A stretch of DNA of 64,000 nucleotides from Entamoeba invadens IP1 (GCF_000330505.1 NW_004443767.1:39042-103041), one strand, 5' to 3'; positions 1-11,639 are shown, counted from the stretch's first letter. Numbers and translations are program-made. The notes: generated by a model from the sequence alone, not told the origin.

Positions 1-136
1 ACATCAAATGCTAACAAACCTCCCAAGATAAACTCTAAGTGAAAAAACGAGTAACAAAAAGTTGGGAATTTACAAGAGTCGGTGGTCAAAGTAATTCCAA
101 ACTATAAAAACAAATCTTTCTTTATTCATTCACTCA

Positions 137-436
137 ATGACAGTCGAATTGATCCGCCCTCGTTTTGCAAAAAGAATCTCAATCGATTCCGAAGATGATG
201 ATTTTGATATCACTTCTCTTATTTTATGTGATCCACCTAAACGATCCACGTCACCAGCTTTGACTGAGAGTTCAGACTTGTCCAGTGACTCCGAATTATC
301 TGAAGATCTTAATTTGGATTCCCCTATAGAAAATGGACTCAAACATCATATTAAAACTGTTTCTCTTGATGGAAGCGATTCTATTAAAGACGAATGTGTG
401 AATGAGTCTGATGGGATTTTTTCTTGTGAGTTCTAA
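137..436 (+). CDS. Small acidic Ser/Asp-rich hypothetical protein
   Basis: This is a 99-codon frame with an ATG start shortly after a short A/T-rich leader, as is normal for Entamoeba genes. The product is rich in Ser, Asp and Glu, with a basic N-terminus (RPRFAKR) followed by an acidic stretch (SEDDDFD) and several Ser-Asp/Ser-Glu pairs that look like casein kinase II sites. I see no membrane segment, signal peptide or known domain. G+C rises clearly over the frame relative to both flanks, which supports coding. Function is unknown. Confidence 0.55.
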   Translation: MTVELIRPRFAKRISIDSEDDDFDITSLILCDPPKRSTSPALTESSDLSSDSELSEDLNLDSPIENGLKHHIKTVSLDGSDSIKDECVNESDGIFSCEF

Positions 437-1125
437 TGTCGTTAATTTATGTTCTTAGCCTTAACTGTAGTTTTTAATGTATCAATTGTTATTATTAATT
501 TGTTATAATATATAATACAACAATTTGGTTATAAAAAGAAATTTTAAATATCACTTTTTATAATTACATTTTTAATAATTTAAATTATTATTTAACTATA
601 TATTATTGAAATGGAATTTGTTTGCAAATGATGTCAAATAGTTATAAAAATAATATTTATTAATAACAATGAATAAAAGTGGAATTTATAAAAACTAACT
701 CAATAGTTTGGAATTAACTGAAAACTTATTAAATATTTTAATAAAAAAATTAATAAAATATAACACAAATAAGAATTGACCAAAAAAATATTTTTGTTAT
801 TATTATTAGTTATCAATTTTATTCCAAAAACCATTTGTTTTCAATCGAACTCAAAAATTTTAAACGGAAATTTCTATTATCCGTACCAACTCTATTTCTA
901 TGATGATTATTATTTTTATTACCAGAAACCCGTCTTTGTCCATCAAAAAAAACAATAAAGAAAAGTATTGGAATTAAATGGGTTATATAGAAAAAGAGAT
1001 TGAAAATTATTCATAAACGGCAATTGATAAATTTTTGAACTGTTAATCATCGAAAAATTGTAAAAAAAAACACGAAAAAAATAACTTATAAATGACGAAA
1101 TGTAACTTAAAAATAACAATTTAAG
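437..1125. other. A/T-rich spacer with one weak frame
   Basis: This is spacer between the small acidic protein and the glucanotransferase-like gene. An open frame at 773-958 (+) reads as a signal-peptide-like Leu-rich stretch followed by a Tyr-rich tail, but it has no ATG and is bounded upstream by an in-frame TAA. It could be a second exon of a tiny secreted protein, or chance in A/T-rich DNA. Nothing else is evident. Confidence 0.4.
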
Positions 1126-3627
1126 ATGTCAGCTCGCCTTTCAGTTTCTCGCCTTTTGCCATACGGCCACAATTTGAAGGTCCTCACGCAGTCCTCGTCG
1201 TTTGACATGGTTTACTCCAACGACGACAACGAATGGACTGTAACCATTCCCAATTACACAAAAAATAGCCCATATTACTATAGTGAGTTTTCGGGGTCTG
1301 TTTTACTCCGCAAAGAAACTTTCCCACATCTTTTTCCATCATTTTCAACTCCAGACGTCGCAGTCGAATTGCGCGACCAATGGAATGACATATTTGAACC
1401 GTTTTCCCCAAAGTTTTTCCACGACTTTGTGTACTCACGTCCAGTAGAAGAACGATTCTCATTGGACAAACTAACTCCTCCATTTGTATATGTTGTTTTG
1501 CGAGTGAAATGGGAAAGTATTCCTTCTGGGTACAACGTCTATGCCACTGGCGGTCACGCGCTATTTGGCAAGTGGGACACAAACAAAGCTGTTCTGCTCA
1601 AAAGCGCTGGGAACTCTTGGTGGGAATGTCAAATTCCGATCACCGAAATTCGCTGTCCTTTTGAGTACAAATTTTTCATGAAAAATTCGAAGAAGGGTCA
1701 GGTCTATTGGGAAAATGGTGGAAATAGACTGTTTGCGCCCCTTGTAGGTGGTTTGATCGGTTCACAGAAAGCCGTCGTGTATCAAGAAGATAAAGTGATC
1801 TTCCCTGGATGCTACAAGTCTGCTGGTGTCAAAATTAGCGTTTCTGGAATTCGAAGTAACTCTCTTGGTTGTGGGGATCTTCTTGACATTCAAAAAGTGG
1901 TTGACTTCTGCGTGAAAAGTGGTCTGAGTGTAGTCGAGTTGTTGAGCATAAACGATTACGAAAAGAACCCTTCGACTCCAATGAGTCTCAACGCAATTGA
2001 TCCGATGCTGATCAACGTCTCTTCTCTCGACAACTCAGAGGATATCAAAGAATTAATCCTTGCTGGAAAAATTGAAATTGGAGACTTCAATTGGGTTGAT
2101 CGCGAGAAGGTCATCAAGGTTAAAGAACGTGTATTGCGAGCCGTATTTGATAAGCACCAAAACGACTACACCACGGTTACTAAGATACTCTTTAGTGATG
2201 AGATTGGAACCACCGACGTCGAGAAGTTTGTTTCGGAAAATCGGTCGTGGCTTCTTCCATACATCGTGTTCAAAACGGTTGGAATGGAGTGTGCTCCAAC
2301 ACTCGAGAATCTTAAAAAGGTCGTTTTGAATCAGACACATGAGTGTGTGTATAATGTCTTCCTGCAATTCACTGCTTTTTCACAGCTGAAATGTTCTTCT
2401 CATTACGCCAAAACCAATCACGTTGGGTTGATGTGCAATCTCGCGTTCTCAGTTGATCACTTTTCCGTTGACACGTGGATCCACGCAAACCTTTTCAAGG
2501 TTGACCGTTCCATCAAAGATCCCAAAACCAATGAATACTTCGGCGTTCCGTACAATTGGAGTGAGATGGAAAGAGATGGGTTCACTCTGCTCAAAACCCG
2601 AATGGAATTATACAAAACTATATTTCCGATTATAAAACTAGAGAATACTATTTTGTATTTCAGAGCTTGGGAAATGATAGATAATAAAAACACGGGCTTT
2701 TTCGACCCACAAAACGGGTATACCCGGCAAGAGTTGTCCTATAAAGGCATCAATGACGTGGACAGATTGATATACCCATATATACGAGATCACACATTAG
2801 AATTGTTATTTGGGGAGGACAAAGATTTTGTGATAGAAAATTATTTAGTCGATAATAAGAATGGGACGTTTAATTTGGCGCCAAATTACAGATCCGAGGA
2901 AGATATCTCTAATAAAACGGGACTTCGGGAAAGTCGGGCGAGTGATAAAAAGATCATTTTGGGATTGAAAAAGTTAGTGAAAAATGTGTGCATGTACTCA
3001 TTGAATGACAAATACGTCCCAACGCCTTTTATGTTAGAAACGCTTTCTTCGTTTTTGGAACTTGATGACAACACGAAAGAAGATTTACGAAAGATTTACG
3101 TCGACTTTTTCGAACGCCGAAATGTCACGTTATGGAAACAACAAGGCAAAAAAGTGTTAAACGAACTGTGTGATGACAAAGCAGTAGTTGTCGGTGATGC
3201 GCCAAATGACTTTTGGCAAGAAATGAAAGATCTAAAAATGTTTTGCTTTGACTCGAATGAGTATAATTCGATATTTGAGATCCCAAGTAAATTCACGATC
3301 CGATCGTATTATGAGTGTTATAGAAATGATATCTGTGAGAGTATGGGATGGACTGATATGAAGCAATTTTGTGAGAGTGGAATGGCTGAGCAAATCATCG
3401 AACGCAAAATGGAAGGAAGTCAGATGTTTGTAGTCTTTAATTTGCAAGACTATGAAGCACTTAAAGAAGATTATATTAGAAATAAAAATCCATATTTAGA
3501 ATCATGGGTCATCGATGATACTTTTAAATATATTAACCATATCAAAGTCGATGATTTAAATAACGACTATGAGCTCATTCAGAAAATACAAAGTATAGTT
3601 TCAAAAACAGGAAGAATTATGAATTAA
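1126..3627 (+). CDS. DPE2-like 4-alpha-glucanotransferase (GH77 family), probable pseudoenzyme
   Basis: The 833-residue protein has the layout of plant-type disproportionating enzyme 2: a degenerate N-terminal starch-binding CBM20 region (about 5-60), a clear CBM20 (about 118-205, with GHALFGKWD and WWECQI), then a GH77 barrel from about 236 (SNSLGCGDLLD). Colinearity with DPE2 is strong, for example FSVDTWIHANLF and YFGVPYNWSEMERDG. DPE2 moves glucose between maltose and glycogen or starch-like glucans in the cytosol. However, the segment that carries the nucleophile in active enzymes (RIDH) reads KLEN at 504-507. The acid/base motif (AEDLG) reads VGDAP at about 689-693. The HD motif of the third carboxylate reads YYE at about 728-730. 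The fold is probably kept for glucan binding or regulation. The family call is firm; loss of activity is inferred. Confidence 0.85.
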   Translation: MSARLSVSRLLPYGHNLKVLTQSSSFDMVYSNDDNEWTVTIPNYTKNSPYYYSEFSGSVLLRKETFPHLFPSFSTPDVAVELRDQWNDIFEPFSPKFFHDFVYSRPVEERFSLDKLTPPFVYVVLRVKWESIPSGYNVYATGGHALFGKWDTNKAVLLKSAGNSWWECQIPITEIRCPFEYKFFMKNSKKGQVYWENGGNRLFAPLVGGLIGSQKAVVYQEDKVIFPGCYKSAGVKISVSGIRSNSLGCGDLLDIQKVVDFCVKSGLSVVELLSINDYEKNPSTPMSLNAIDPMLINVSSLDNSEDIKELILAGKIEIGDFNWVDREKVIKVKERVLRAVFDKHQNDYTTVTKILFSDEIGTTDVEKFVSENRSWLLPYIVFKTVGMECAPTLENLKKVVLNQTHECVYNVFLQFTAFSQLKCSSHYAKTNHVGLMCNLAFSVDHFSVDTWIHANLFKVDRSIKDPKTNEYFGVPYNWSEMERDGFTLLKTRMELYKTIFPIIKLENTILYFRAWEMIDNKNTGFFDPQNGYTRQELSYKGINDVDRLIYPYIRDHTLELLFGEDKDFVIENYLVDNKNGTFNLAPNYRSEEDISNKTGLRESRASDKKIILGLKKLVKNVCMYSLNDKYVPTPFMLETLSSFLELDDNTKEDLRKIYVDFFERRNVTLWKQQGKKVLNELCDDKAVVVGDAPNDFWQEMKDLKMFCFDSNEYNSIFEIPSKFTIRSYYECYRNDICESMGWTDMKQFCESGMAEQIIERKMEGSQMFVVFNLQDYEALKEDYIRNKNPYLESWVIDDTFKYINHIKVDDLNNDYELIQKIQSIVSKTGRIMN

Positions 3628-4279
3628 TTGGAAAGAAGGGTATTAGTTTTTTTTATAATTAAAATTACTATATAATAGTATTTGTGTGAATTATAATAAC
3701 CAAATGTTGTATAGTTTTTTTAAATTATTTAACAAATAAAGAGCACCAGAAAATAATCGTACACATTGTTTTAAGGTATTTTTCTGTATAAAGTCGGGTT
3801 TTTATTTTTTCAAAACCCATTTTTTTTTCCTGATTGCTTAGTCAAATTTTATATGTGAAAAAATATTCCCGATTTTTTTGGTTTGTTTGATACTAAAAAC
3901 ACAAGTGTATGACAATTTTCTGTTGGTCTTTAAATTGATAATTTAAAATTAAATATTTAAAAAATTAATATAATTTTAATAATTTAACATAATATTAATT
4001 ATATGATTTTATTTTAATAAAATGATTAAAAGTAAGATTAAAATTGAAAAAAACTATTCGTTAATTAATTTAGTGTGTTAATTAAAAACAACTCGTTATA
4101 TTTTTCATCAGTTTAAATTTTTATTATTTAAAAAGTATGGTATTATAAACTATATATTGTTAGTTTTTAAATAACGTTTGTTTCTAAACGATAAACAACT
4201 AAAATAATAATAACAAGAATTAAATCAATGAATTGAGGAATAATTCAACAACTAAACTAAAATCAAATAAAACTATTTG
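3628..4279. other. A/T-rich spacer with one short-repeat half-site
   Basis: I see no gene here. At 4084-4100 there is a reverse-oriented, degenerate copy of the ACGAGYTGTTTT motif that recurs elsewhere in the window. The last 80 bases hold A-rich promoter-like sequence before the next start codon. Confidence 0.5.
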
Positions 4280-6784
4280 ATGAGTCAACCGAAAGAGGTT
4301 ATTGCACGGTCAGTTTTTCCTGATCACTTTTTGAGTAAGCGAGTTTCCATCAAAAATATTGACACGAATCTTTTAAATAAATGGTTTTGTGGGGAGATTA
4401 TATCTACGGCCATAATAAAAGATAATTATTATATAATTGTAGGAGAAGACGAAAATTACGTTGTTGTCAACTTTTCCAAAACGATGTTCCAGAAAAAACG
4501 AAAATTAGAGATTCAATTTTCGTTGGATTATTTTAAACCACATCACAAAGCCATTTTTATTAACATTCCTGTAACAAAATATAGAAAAGGAAAAGACGAA
4601 GATACAAAAAATGGATGTGTTCTTGACGTTGGGAACGGAACTTTTGCTCGTAAATTTCAAGTTGTCGTTTTTTTGGAGAACGAAAAAGTCATATTCAAAA
4701 CAGGTGATCTCGACAATGAGATATTGAAAATCACAGAAAAAGACGAAGCACTCTTTAAAAACGTCAGATATAAAAACGGAACGAAAAATATCGATTTTGT
4801 AGACGCACGAAATTTTAAAGATTTATTTTTTAGTGGAAAGTATTTGGATCTTATCGGGTATGTCGTTAGAGTTACTGAAATACCGAGATCTGAGGCGTTT
4901 ATATTTATAGGATATGACGAAGATACTATTAATACTTATACTAATACTCAAAGAGAAAGTTTTGACGCAGATGGGTTTGTTGGAACGGGGAGATTATTTC
5001 GAGTCATCATAAATGAAAATTCCAAAGATTTAAAAGATGAGAAAAGTCAAATTGAGAAAGGTTGGACTAAAATAGAAAATTTTGAATTTGACGAAAAACA
5101 AGTCGCAATTGGAACAAAACGAAATAATGTGGAACATTTGGAGGATAACAACATTTTGGTGATACGAAAGAAAATAGAATTACTCAAAAATGCAATGAAA
5201 AACGAATTTTTTTTTGAAATGTTGCTAAAAGAAATGGGAAAGAGCCAAAAAGAGATTGAGGAAATAACTCAAAACTGTGATTTACAAAACGAAAAAGAAA
5301 ATGTCATTGCAGAAAAATTGAAGATATTTGAAGAGGCGAATTTGGAATTAAAATCACAAGATATTAATTTCATTTTGAACGAAACGAAAACTCAGAACTT
5401 GAAAACAGAAGACAAAATTGAGCAAAAAGTCGAAAACAAAGAAAAAGAAATAGATTTAAACGCTTCGGCTTCAGACAGCCAACAAACACCCGAAAAAAAG
5501 GTAGAAAAAGCAAAAATAAAAACCGAAAACGTCAAAGTGAAAACGGAAGTAAATCAAGTGAACAAACTTGAAAATCCCATTTTTGAAAAAAAAGAAAATC
5601 TTGACAACTCTGTGCATCCAAACCAGAACGAAACGAATGGAAATGTCACAATGATGGAGATTGAGGAATGTCAAAATGTGAAAAGTGAAGCACAAACACT
5701 CAAATCATCAACTCCTCCAATCTCAAAACAACCAAATGATTCTTTGAAAAGACAAAATAGTTTGAACAATGACGACATTGAAGATGTCATAAAGTCAATG
5801 GATTTGGAATATCTTCGGGTCGAACAAGAAAAAAATAAGAAACCAAACCTAATAAAAACAAAAAGTGAGAAAATAGAAAAGAAAAAGTCAATCGAAAAAA
5901 CTCATAGTCTTCCAGAGATACAAAAAAGTGTGACCGACCTCCACGCTTCTGTCCAAGTGAAAGACGAAAAGAAACTAAAAACCCGACACCCCTCGTCGGG
6001 TGCTTTTAAGATGAAAGAACTTTTTGATTCCTCGAAAAAAGTGACACGAAAAAGTGACGACGAGATTTTGAGAGAAAAAGAGAAAAAAAGCCGCAAGTGG
6101 CTGCTTGATGACATGAATCATCAAGAAGAGGAATTGAACACACAAGATCTTTATGTTGTTAACAAGCAAAAATCACCACTCACAATTGACGACATCTTAA
6201 ACGCAGGAAAATCACAAATTGCCGCGAGTGATCTTCTTTACTCACAAATCAACGAAGAAAAAAAAGAAGAAAAAAACAGCGAATTTAGGAAAAGGAAAGG
6301 GTTTGAAATAGGGTTACGCAAGAAGGAGGTGTTTGGGAAGGAGATCGACATCGAGGGGTTTTTACAGGGACGAGTGAAGAGCGGAGACGGAGTGGAACTT
6401 GTTGAGAATGAGAGGATTGTGTTGAGTATAAAAATCAAAAAGGTGGAATGGAACGAAAGTTGTCAAAATCTTGAAGAAGTTGTGGGAAGTAAAATGATAG
6501 TTGATTGCTTAAATACTAAGTCGGAAAAATTCAAGATTGTCTTTTGTGGAACGCTCATTGTTTGTCATGTTTTTATATGATTCAAATATAGTTAAAAAGT
6601 TATAAGGATATAGTTAGATGACTGATAGAAACAAATTATAGAGATGTGGGGAATTAAAAATGTTAAGGAGTTTTCAGAATTTTTGGAGAGAGTACTTGTC
6701 GGTAATGTGTGTTTGATGACAGTTTACTTGGAAAATGCAGCTTCAAATTTATACATGTGCGAACATTTGACAATCACATTGTAA
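4280..6784 (+). CDS. Large Lys/Glu-rich hypothetical protein, two exons
   Basis: The start is the ATG at 4280. Exon 1 runs to 6559; a 69-base intron (6560-6628) begins GTTTGTCATG and ends CTGATAG. Exon 2 adds 51 codons to the TAA at 6782-6784. The join keeps frame (phase 0), and exon 2 reads as normal protein (KQIIEMWGIKNVKEFSEFLE), so I trust it over the readthrough stop at 6578. The product is about 811 residues. The folded-looking N-terminal 250 residues are followed by a long Lys/Glu/Asn-rich low-complexity region (about 300-640) with likely coiled coil, then a compact C-terminal region. I recognise no family. No signal peptide or membrane span is seen; cytosolic or nuclear location is a guess. 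Confidence 0.75.
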
Positions 6785-7214
6785 AATGAGAGAGATACAA
6801 AATGAAAAATTTACTATTTATTTATATAAAAAGTTTATTATAATTTAATTACCAAAAACAATAAATTAATAATGAACTATTAAAACATTTTGAATTTTGA
6901 TAATAATAAGTATAATAATTAAAGAATTAATAAACTTATTTCTGTTGGTTCACAAACTATAATTAGACAAACAAATTATAGTAAATTTATAATAAAAAAT
7001 ACCAAATAAATCCAGTTATGAGGTGATTCTCATCTCGCAATTTCCCGAAAAGATAGATATGATAACAAATGTGACCTAACTAATAAAAAAACACATTAAC
7101 CTACAAATAATCACCAGAGAATAGTAAAAATATAGTAAATATATGATACAACCCCCCTTGGCGAAAAGAGAGTAATTAATAAGGAGTAACTAGAAATAGC
7201 AAAGAGTCGAAGAC
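6785..7214. other. A/T-rich spacer
   Basis: No gene, RNA or clear repeat seen. A short G/C-bearing patch at about 7148-7166 (ACCCCCCTTGGCG) lies about 50 bases upstream of the next start codon and could be promoter sequence. Confidence 0.4.
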
Positions 7215-7790
7215 ATGGATAAACGTCTTATATTCAATAATACCAATTTAAGCTCTAACGCCGTGTCGCAACCGATCCGCATGGAAGAGGACACAGTTGG
7301 TTCTAAGGTTCCACGTTCCGTTATGCCGAAAGGATCGATCACGCACGGAGGAGCGATTGCGGCACAACCGGACATCGATCTCCAGAAAGAGCGAGACAAT
7401 CGCTCGATTTGTGTGAGGAACTTGGACTACTCGATCACTAAAGAGCAGTTGGAACAACTGTTCTCGACGGTTGGAGATGTTAAGACCGTTACTATTCCAG
7501 TCGACAAAGCCGGTAAACCTAAGGCGTACGCGTACATCGAATTGGATTCGGTTGAATCGCGAGAACGAGCGGTGACTAGTCTGACGGGGTCGAAGTTGAA
7601 CGATCGAGAAATCACCGTCGAGAAGAAGAGAACTAACAAAATGGGACTTGCTAAGAAATCAAATAGCGGAAATGCTCAACTCTCGAAACTATTGTTTACT
7701 ATGGCAAAAACATTGAGCAGAGGTGGGTACGGAGGACATAGAGGTGGCGCTTCTAGAGGTGGAGCTCCAAGAGGAAGAGGTGGAAGGTAA
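7215..7790 (+). CDS. PABPN1/Pab2-like nuclear poly(A)-binding RRM protein
   Basis: The 191-residue protein has one RRM (about 62-137) with RNP2 SICVRNLDY and RNP1 KAYAYIEL. The RRM is followed directly by KRTNKMGLAKK, matching the KRTNRPG signature just after the RRM of PABPN1/Pab2. The C-terminus is a short RGG/GGR tail (about 170-191), as in that family and a typical target for arginine methylation. PABPN1 binds nascent poly(A) tails and controls their length. The strongly acidic, coiled N-terminus of animal PABPN1 is missing or much shortened. Start is the first ATG; high codon G+C suggests good expression. It could instead be another single-RRM RGG protein, but the post-RRM motif favours PABPN1. 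Confidence 0.75.
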   Translation: MDKRLIFNNTNLSSNAVSQPIRMEEDTVGSKVPRSVMPKGSITHGGAIAAQPDIDLQKERDNRSICVRNLDYSITKEQLEQLFSTVGDVKTVTIPVDKAGKPKAYAYIELDSVESRERAVTSLTGSKLNDREITVEKKRTNKMGLAKKSNSGNAQLSKLLFTMAKTLSRGGYGGHRGGASRGGAPRGRGGR

Positions 7791-9053
7791 ATTAAACACA
7801 CCGTTTAATTCTAATTGACTGTATTGGAAGTCGTTGGCTTCTGTTTTATTTTTATTTGGTTTGTTCGAGTTTGAGAAGAGAAATTATTAAATAATAATAA
7901 TATAGTATTGGTGAATGGTTGTTCATGTCGAAGGCAATTTGATAAAATTTTTTTTAAAATACTTAACACTTAAAATAACGCCCTTATTTTTGTTTTGGTT
8001 TGTTTTTCAGGGATATTAATCCAATTTTTGATGATTTTCCTTATTTAGCTTGTGTATAGTTTATGCACATAATACAAACTCTAAAAAAATGGAAATTTAT
8101 TTAATAAACTCGACATTTCCCGATTTTTAGAACACTTGAATTTTGTTTAATGTTATTTAAAGTGTTAATTAAATTAACTTTTGTGAAAACAAAAACATTT
8201 TTGTTTTTAAAACAACTGTTTTATTTATTCATTTATTATAGACTTCGGGCTTGCATGTTTTAACAATAATTATTAGTGTCAAAAACGCTAAAGAACCGGG
8301 TAAAAAATAACATCCCGTTTTAATAGCATTTTTAAATACTAATTTTTCATAATAAAAAGAGAAGTCTAATATATTATATTTTTTTTTGTTTATTAGATAT
8401 ATATTATTATATTAAATATATATTATTATTTATTATATATTATATTATAAATAAAAATATAATTCTTTTGTTAAAATAAAAACCAAAATAATCTAATGTG
8501 TTATTATTGGATATTTTTTTCGTATTTCAATTTTAAATTAAACGAAAATTTTCATTTTCGAGTTTGTTAATAAAAAAAATTTTTTTTCAAAAAAATAATT
8601 ATTAAAAATATATTATTATTTTAACTATATATGTCTAATTTTAAACAACTAAATTAATAAAATTGATCTATAATCAAATTTTTAAAAACAATGAAACTAT
8701 TTGTTTTAATGTAACTAATTTATCAAATTATCAGAATTAAATTATACACTTGAATAAAAAAACAGAAAAATTTGGTTGTTATTAAAAAAAATAAAAACGA
8801 TAAATTTCCTATTTAAAAACCATAGATGTTTTTAAAAATATAAAATACAAATAATCATTTTCTTTATATAAAAACAATGCTAATTCCTATTATTAAGTTT
8901 AATAAAATAAATTAAATTTTAAATAAATTTTGTTCTTTCAAAATGAAATATTAGTAACCACACTTTCAAAACATAAAATAAATAAAAACAAATTCGAAGT
9001 CCACTTCTATTTATTACAAGACTTAGAAACAAGATCTAGAAAATAAGAAAATA
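7791..9053. other. Long A/T-rich intergenic region
   Basis: About 1.26 kb without a supportable gene. It contains dense (TA)n-like runs (about 8380-8460) and poly-A and poly-T tracts. I find no tRNA, conserved frame or inverted-repeat element. Confidence 0.5.
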
Positions 9054-11639
9054 ATGAAAACGGTGACTCGTGACAAAGAACATTTGACAACATTTCCCGA
9101 TGAGATCATCGCACAAAACAAACAAGTACAACTCTTATCATTAGATAAAAATGGTATTTCCGAGATTCCTTCCAAAATCAGTGAGTTGACTGAGTTGACC
9201 AGTTTTTCTATTTCACAAAACAAAATTTCAAAAATCCCGTCCGAATTATTTGCGCTGAAAAATTTGCAGCGGCTTGTTTTCGCCCAAAATTCTATATCTT
9301 CTATTCCCGAAATTATTGACTCTTTAATAAATTTAACAGAACTCAACATGTGTTGTAACAAATTAAGTGCGCTTCCAGCCTCGATCACTTCTCTGACCAA
9401 TTTAATTAAGTTGAACGTCATCTCAAACTTTTTAACTGAGCTTCCTCGGAACATCTCGACGTTATCGCGTCTTACGTACATTGGTCTGTCGCAAAACGAT
9501 TTTCACGTGTTGCCGCCATCACTTTTTAGTCTGAGTGGACTGAATGAACTTGATACTGAATTCAATAACTATTCCGTCATTCCGCCAGAGATATCACATT
9601 TGAGTAATTTGACAAGATTGAACGTCAGAGGAAACGAGATTGAAAATCTCCCGAATGAGATGACGTGTTTGAGTAATTTAGAGATTTTAACTGTCGACAA
9701 CAATCCGTTGACGCAAATCACGTTCTCTCAAAAAGTCTTTCCAAAACTTCGAGAATTCAACATGAATTCGACCAAAAGCCCGAAATTTGACGAGAACGAA
9801 GGCCCGGCGAACATCAAAAAAATCTCAGCAATTGATGCGGGGTTGGGGCGACTTCCGGCGAGTTTTTCAAAATTTGAGAACCTCGAAGATTTTGATGTGA
9901 CAGGAAATAGATTAGACAAGATTCCAATAGTTCCACGGCGCGTCGCCATGTGTCGGGTTAATTGCAATGAACTGAAACGCATTGACTTTGAAGAAAATTC
10001 AAATATTCAATTTTTCTATGGGAAGCACAACACGTTAGAGGAGATCCCTGTTGGGTTACTGAATGTTACTCGCATGAATGCGTGTGACTTATCATGGAAT
10101 CGGATCAAGTCTTTTAATCCGCGTATATCGTGGATACGGCTTCAAGTTTTAGATCTTTCATTTAATGAGTTAAGCGTGATTGACATGACGATCTCGAAAT
10201 TAGTGAATCTGAAACGATTAAATTTGAGTTTCAATTCGATTGTGAGTGTTCCGAATTATATCTCGAATTTGAGTAGTTTGGAACGATTTTATATTGCCGG
10301 AAACAAATTGAAAGATTTGCCGAATGAGATGGAAAGTTTAGTTGAGCTGACCGTTCTGCATTTGGGCGAAAATCAATTTAATGAGATCCCGCCGGTGATT
10401 ATTAAGATCCCGCACTTGTTGCGGCTCCACATCTGCTGCAATCCGATCTATGACGTGAACAGTTTGTCTGTCCTCACTGGGTTGAACACATTGGATATAG
10501 CCAATTGTTATGTGAAGAATTGTGAATTTGTGAATGGCATGAAGGAGTTACAACAGTTGTGTCTTGCCAACAATTATATCTCGAAACCACCGACCTTTGG
10601 GGAGAATTGTAGTAAATTAGTTCATGTCGACGTGAGCTTTAACGCACTTTCTGAGATGCCGAATTTCGAGAACCCCGCGAATTTGGCGTTTTTGGACTGC
10701 TCATATAACGATCTAGACTTCTTCAAAGAGTTCAATAAATTTGAAGTCTTTGGGAGGAAGCGAGGGGTGCTAGAGAGTACTTTAGATATGAAGAAAAAGA
10801 AGGAGGTAGTCGTACGAGTTGATGGGTGTATTCGTCTGAAGCAGTATAAGTTCTTAAATCGCTTTGCGGATCTTTTAAAGTTCCGGAGTGTTCCGACGAC
10901 ACTTTCTACGGCTCAGATGTGTAGTGATAGAGACGAGATGCAGGACTCGATGTTGTGTATACCCAATTTTGCGGGGCCTGATCACTTTTTGCTTGGTGTA
11001 GCTGATGGGCATTATGGGGTTCAGACGGCGTATTACTTCAATGTGATGTTTCCTGATATCTTCTATGAAGTTCTTAAGAAACCTATAACTATCGAAGAAG
11101 CCTTTAAAGAAGCTTTTGAGGTGATTCAATGTGAGTTTGTTAAGATGGGAGTGAAGGATGGGGCTTGTGTGACGGTAGTCTTTTTAACGCCATTAAAGAT
11201 ATATACCGCGCAGTGTGGCGATTGTCGCGCAGTCTATGTGACGTCGGAGAAAGCAATTCAGTTGTGTACTGAACATGAGCCAACGATGAAAATGGAACAA
11301 AAAAGAATTAAGAAGGCGGGAGGGTTTGTCGATGCTGCGGGGAGAGTATCTGGACTTCGCGTCTCGCGTAGTGTAGGAGATATAGAAAACAAACCCGTTT
11401 TAACACATATCCCCGAGACTACTGTATATGACAGAGGAAGTGATGAAGAGTATTTAATAGTAGCTTCTGATGGGTTATGGGATGAAGTAACTAATGAAAT
11501 GGCTTATCAATTATTACACTCAAAAAGATCGATATTCAGAACAGGTGAGTTGGCTTCAATGATGAAGGACTTGGCCTTCATCAGTTGTTCTTCAGACCAG
11601 TCTGCAGATAACATCTCCATTGTACTCTGCAGGTTCTAA
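9054..11639 (+). CDS. Leucine-rich-repeat protein with C-terminal PP2C phosphatase domain
   Basis: The 861-residue protein begins with about 20 LRRs of the 23-residue LPxxIxxLxxLxxLxLxxN type (about 20-590), followed by a PP2C domain (about 610-861). PP2C metal and phosphate motifs are intact: VADGHYG (Asp651), QCGDCRAV (Asp723), SRSVGD, VASDGLWDE (Asp806) and ADNISIVL (Asp852), so a Mn/Mg-dependent Ser/Thr phosphatase is expected. The LRR-PP2C order recalls PHLPP phosphatases and the phosphatase part of fungal adenylate cyclases. There is no PH domain, cyclase domain, signal peptide or membrane span. Substrates cannot be read from sequence; the LRR array is probably the targeting surface. 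Single exon. Confidence 0.9.
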   Translation: MKTVTRDKEHLTTFPDEIIAQNKQVQLLSLDKNGISEIPSKISELTELTSFSISQNKISKIPSELFALKNLQRLVFAQNSISSIPEIIDSLINLTELNMCCNKLSALPASITSLTNLIKLNVISNFLTELPRNISTLSRLTYIGLSQNDFHVLPPSLFSLSGLNELDTEFNNYSVIPPEISHLSNLTRLNVRGNEIENLPNEMTCLSNLEILTVDNNPLTQITFSQKVFPKLREFNMNSTKSPKFDENEGPANIKKISAIDAGLGRLPASFSKFENLEDFDVTGNRLDKIPIVPRRVAMCRVNCNELKRIDFEENSNIQFFYGKHNTLEEIPVGLLNVTRMNACDLSWNRIKSFNPRISWIRLQVLDLSFNELSVIDMTISKLVNLKRLNLSFNSIVSVPNYISNLSSLERFYIAGNKLKDLPNEMESLVELTVLHLGENQFNEIPPVIIKIPHLLRLHICCNPIYDVNSLSVLTGLNTLDIANCYVKNCEFVNGMKELQQLCLANNYISKPPTFGENCSKLVHVDVSFNALSEMPNFENPANLAFLDCSYNDLDFFKEFNKFEVFGRKRGVLESTLDMKKKKEVVVRVDGCIRLKQYKFLNRFADLLKFRSVPTTLSTAQMCSDRDEMQDSMLCIPNFAGPDHFLLGVADGHYGVQTAYYFNVMFPDIFYEVLKKPITIEEAFKEAFEVIQCEFVKMGVKDGACVTVVFLTPLKIYTAQCGDCRAVYVTSEKAIQLCTEHEPTMKMEQKRIKKAGGFVDAAGRVSGLRVSRSVGDIENKPVLTHIPETTVYDRGSDEEYLIVASDGLWDEVTNEMAYQLLHSKRSIFRTGELASMMKDLAFISCSSDQSADNISIVLCRF

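Noticed and set aside
773..958. Signal-peptide-like, Tyr-rich small frame
   Set aside because: There is no ATG; an in-frame stop lies just upstream, and the composition matches A/T-rich spacer.
8380..8460. TA-rich run as a possible origin or satellite
   Set aside because: Simple A/T sequence is common in all spacers here; no repeat unit stands out.
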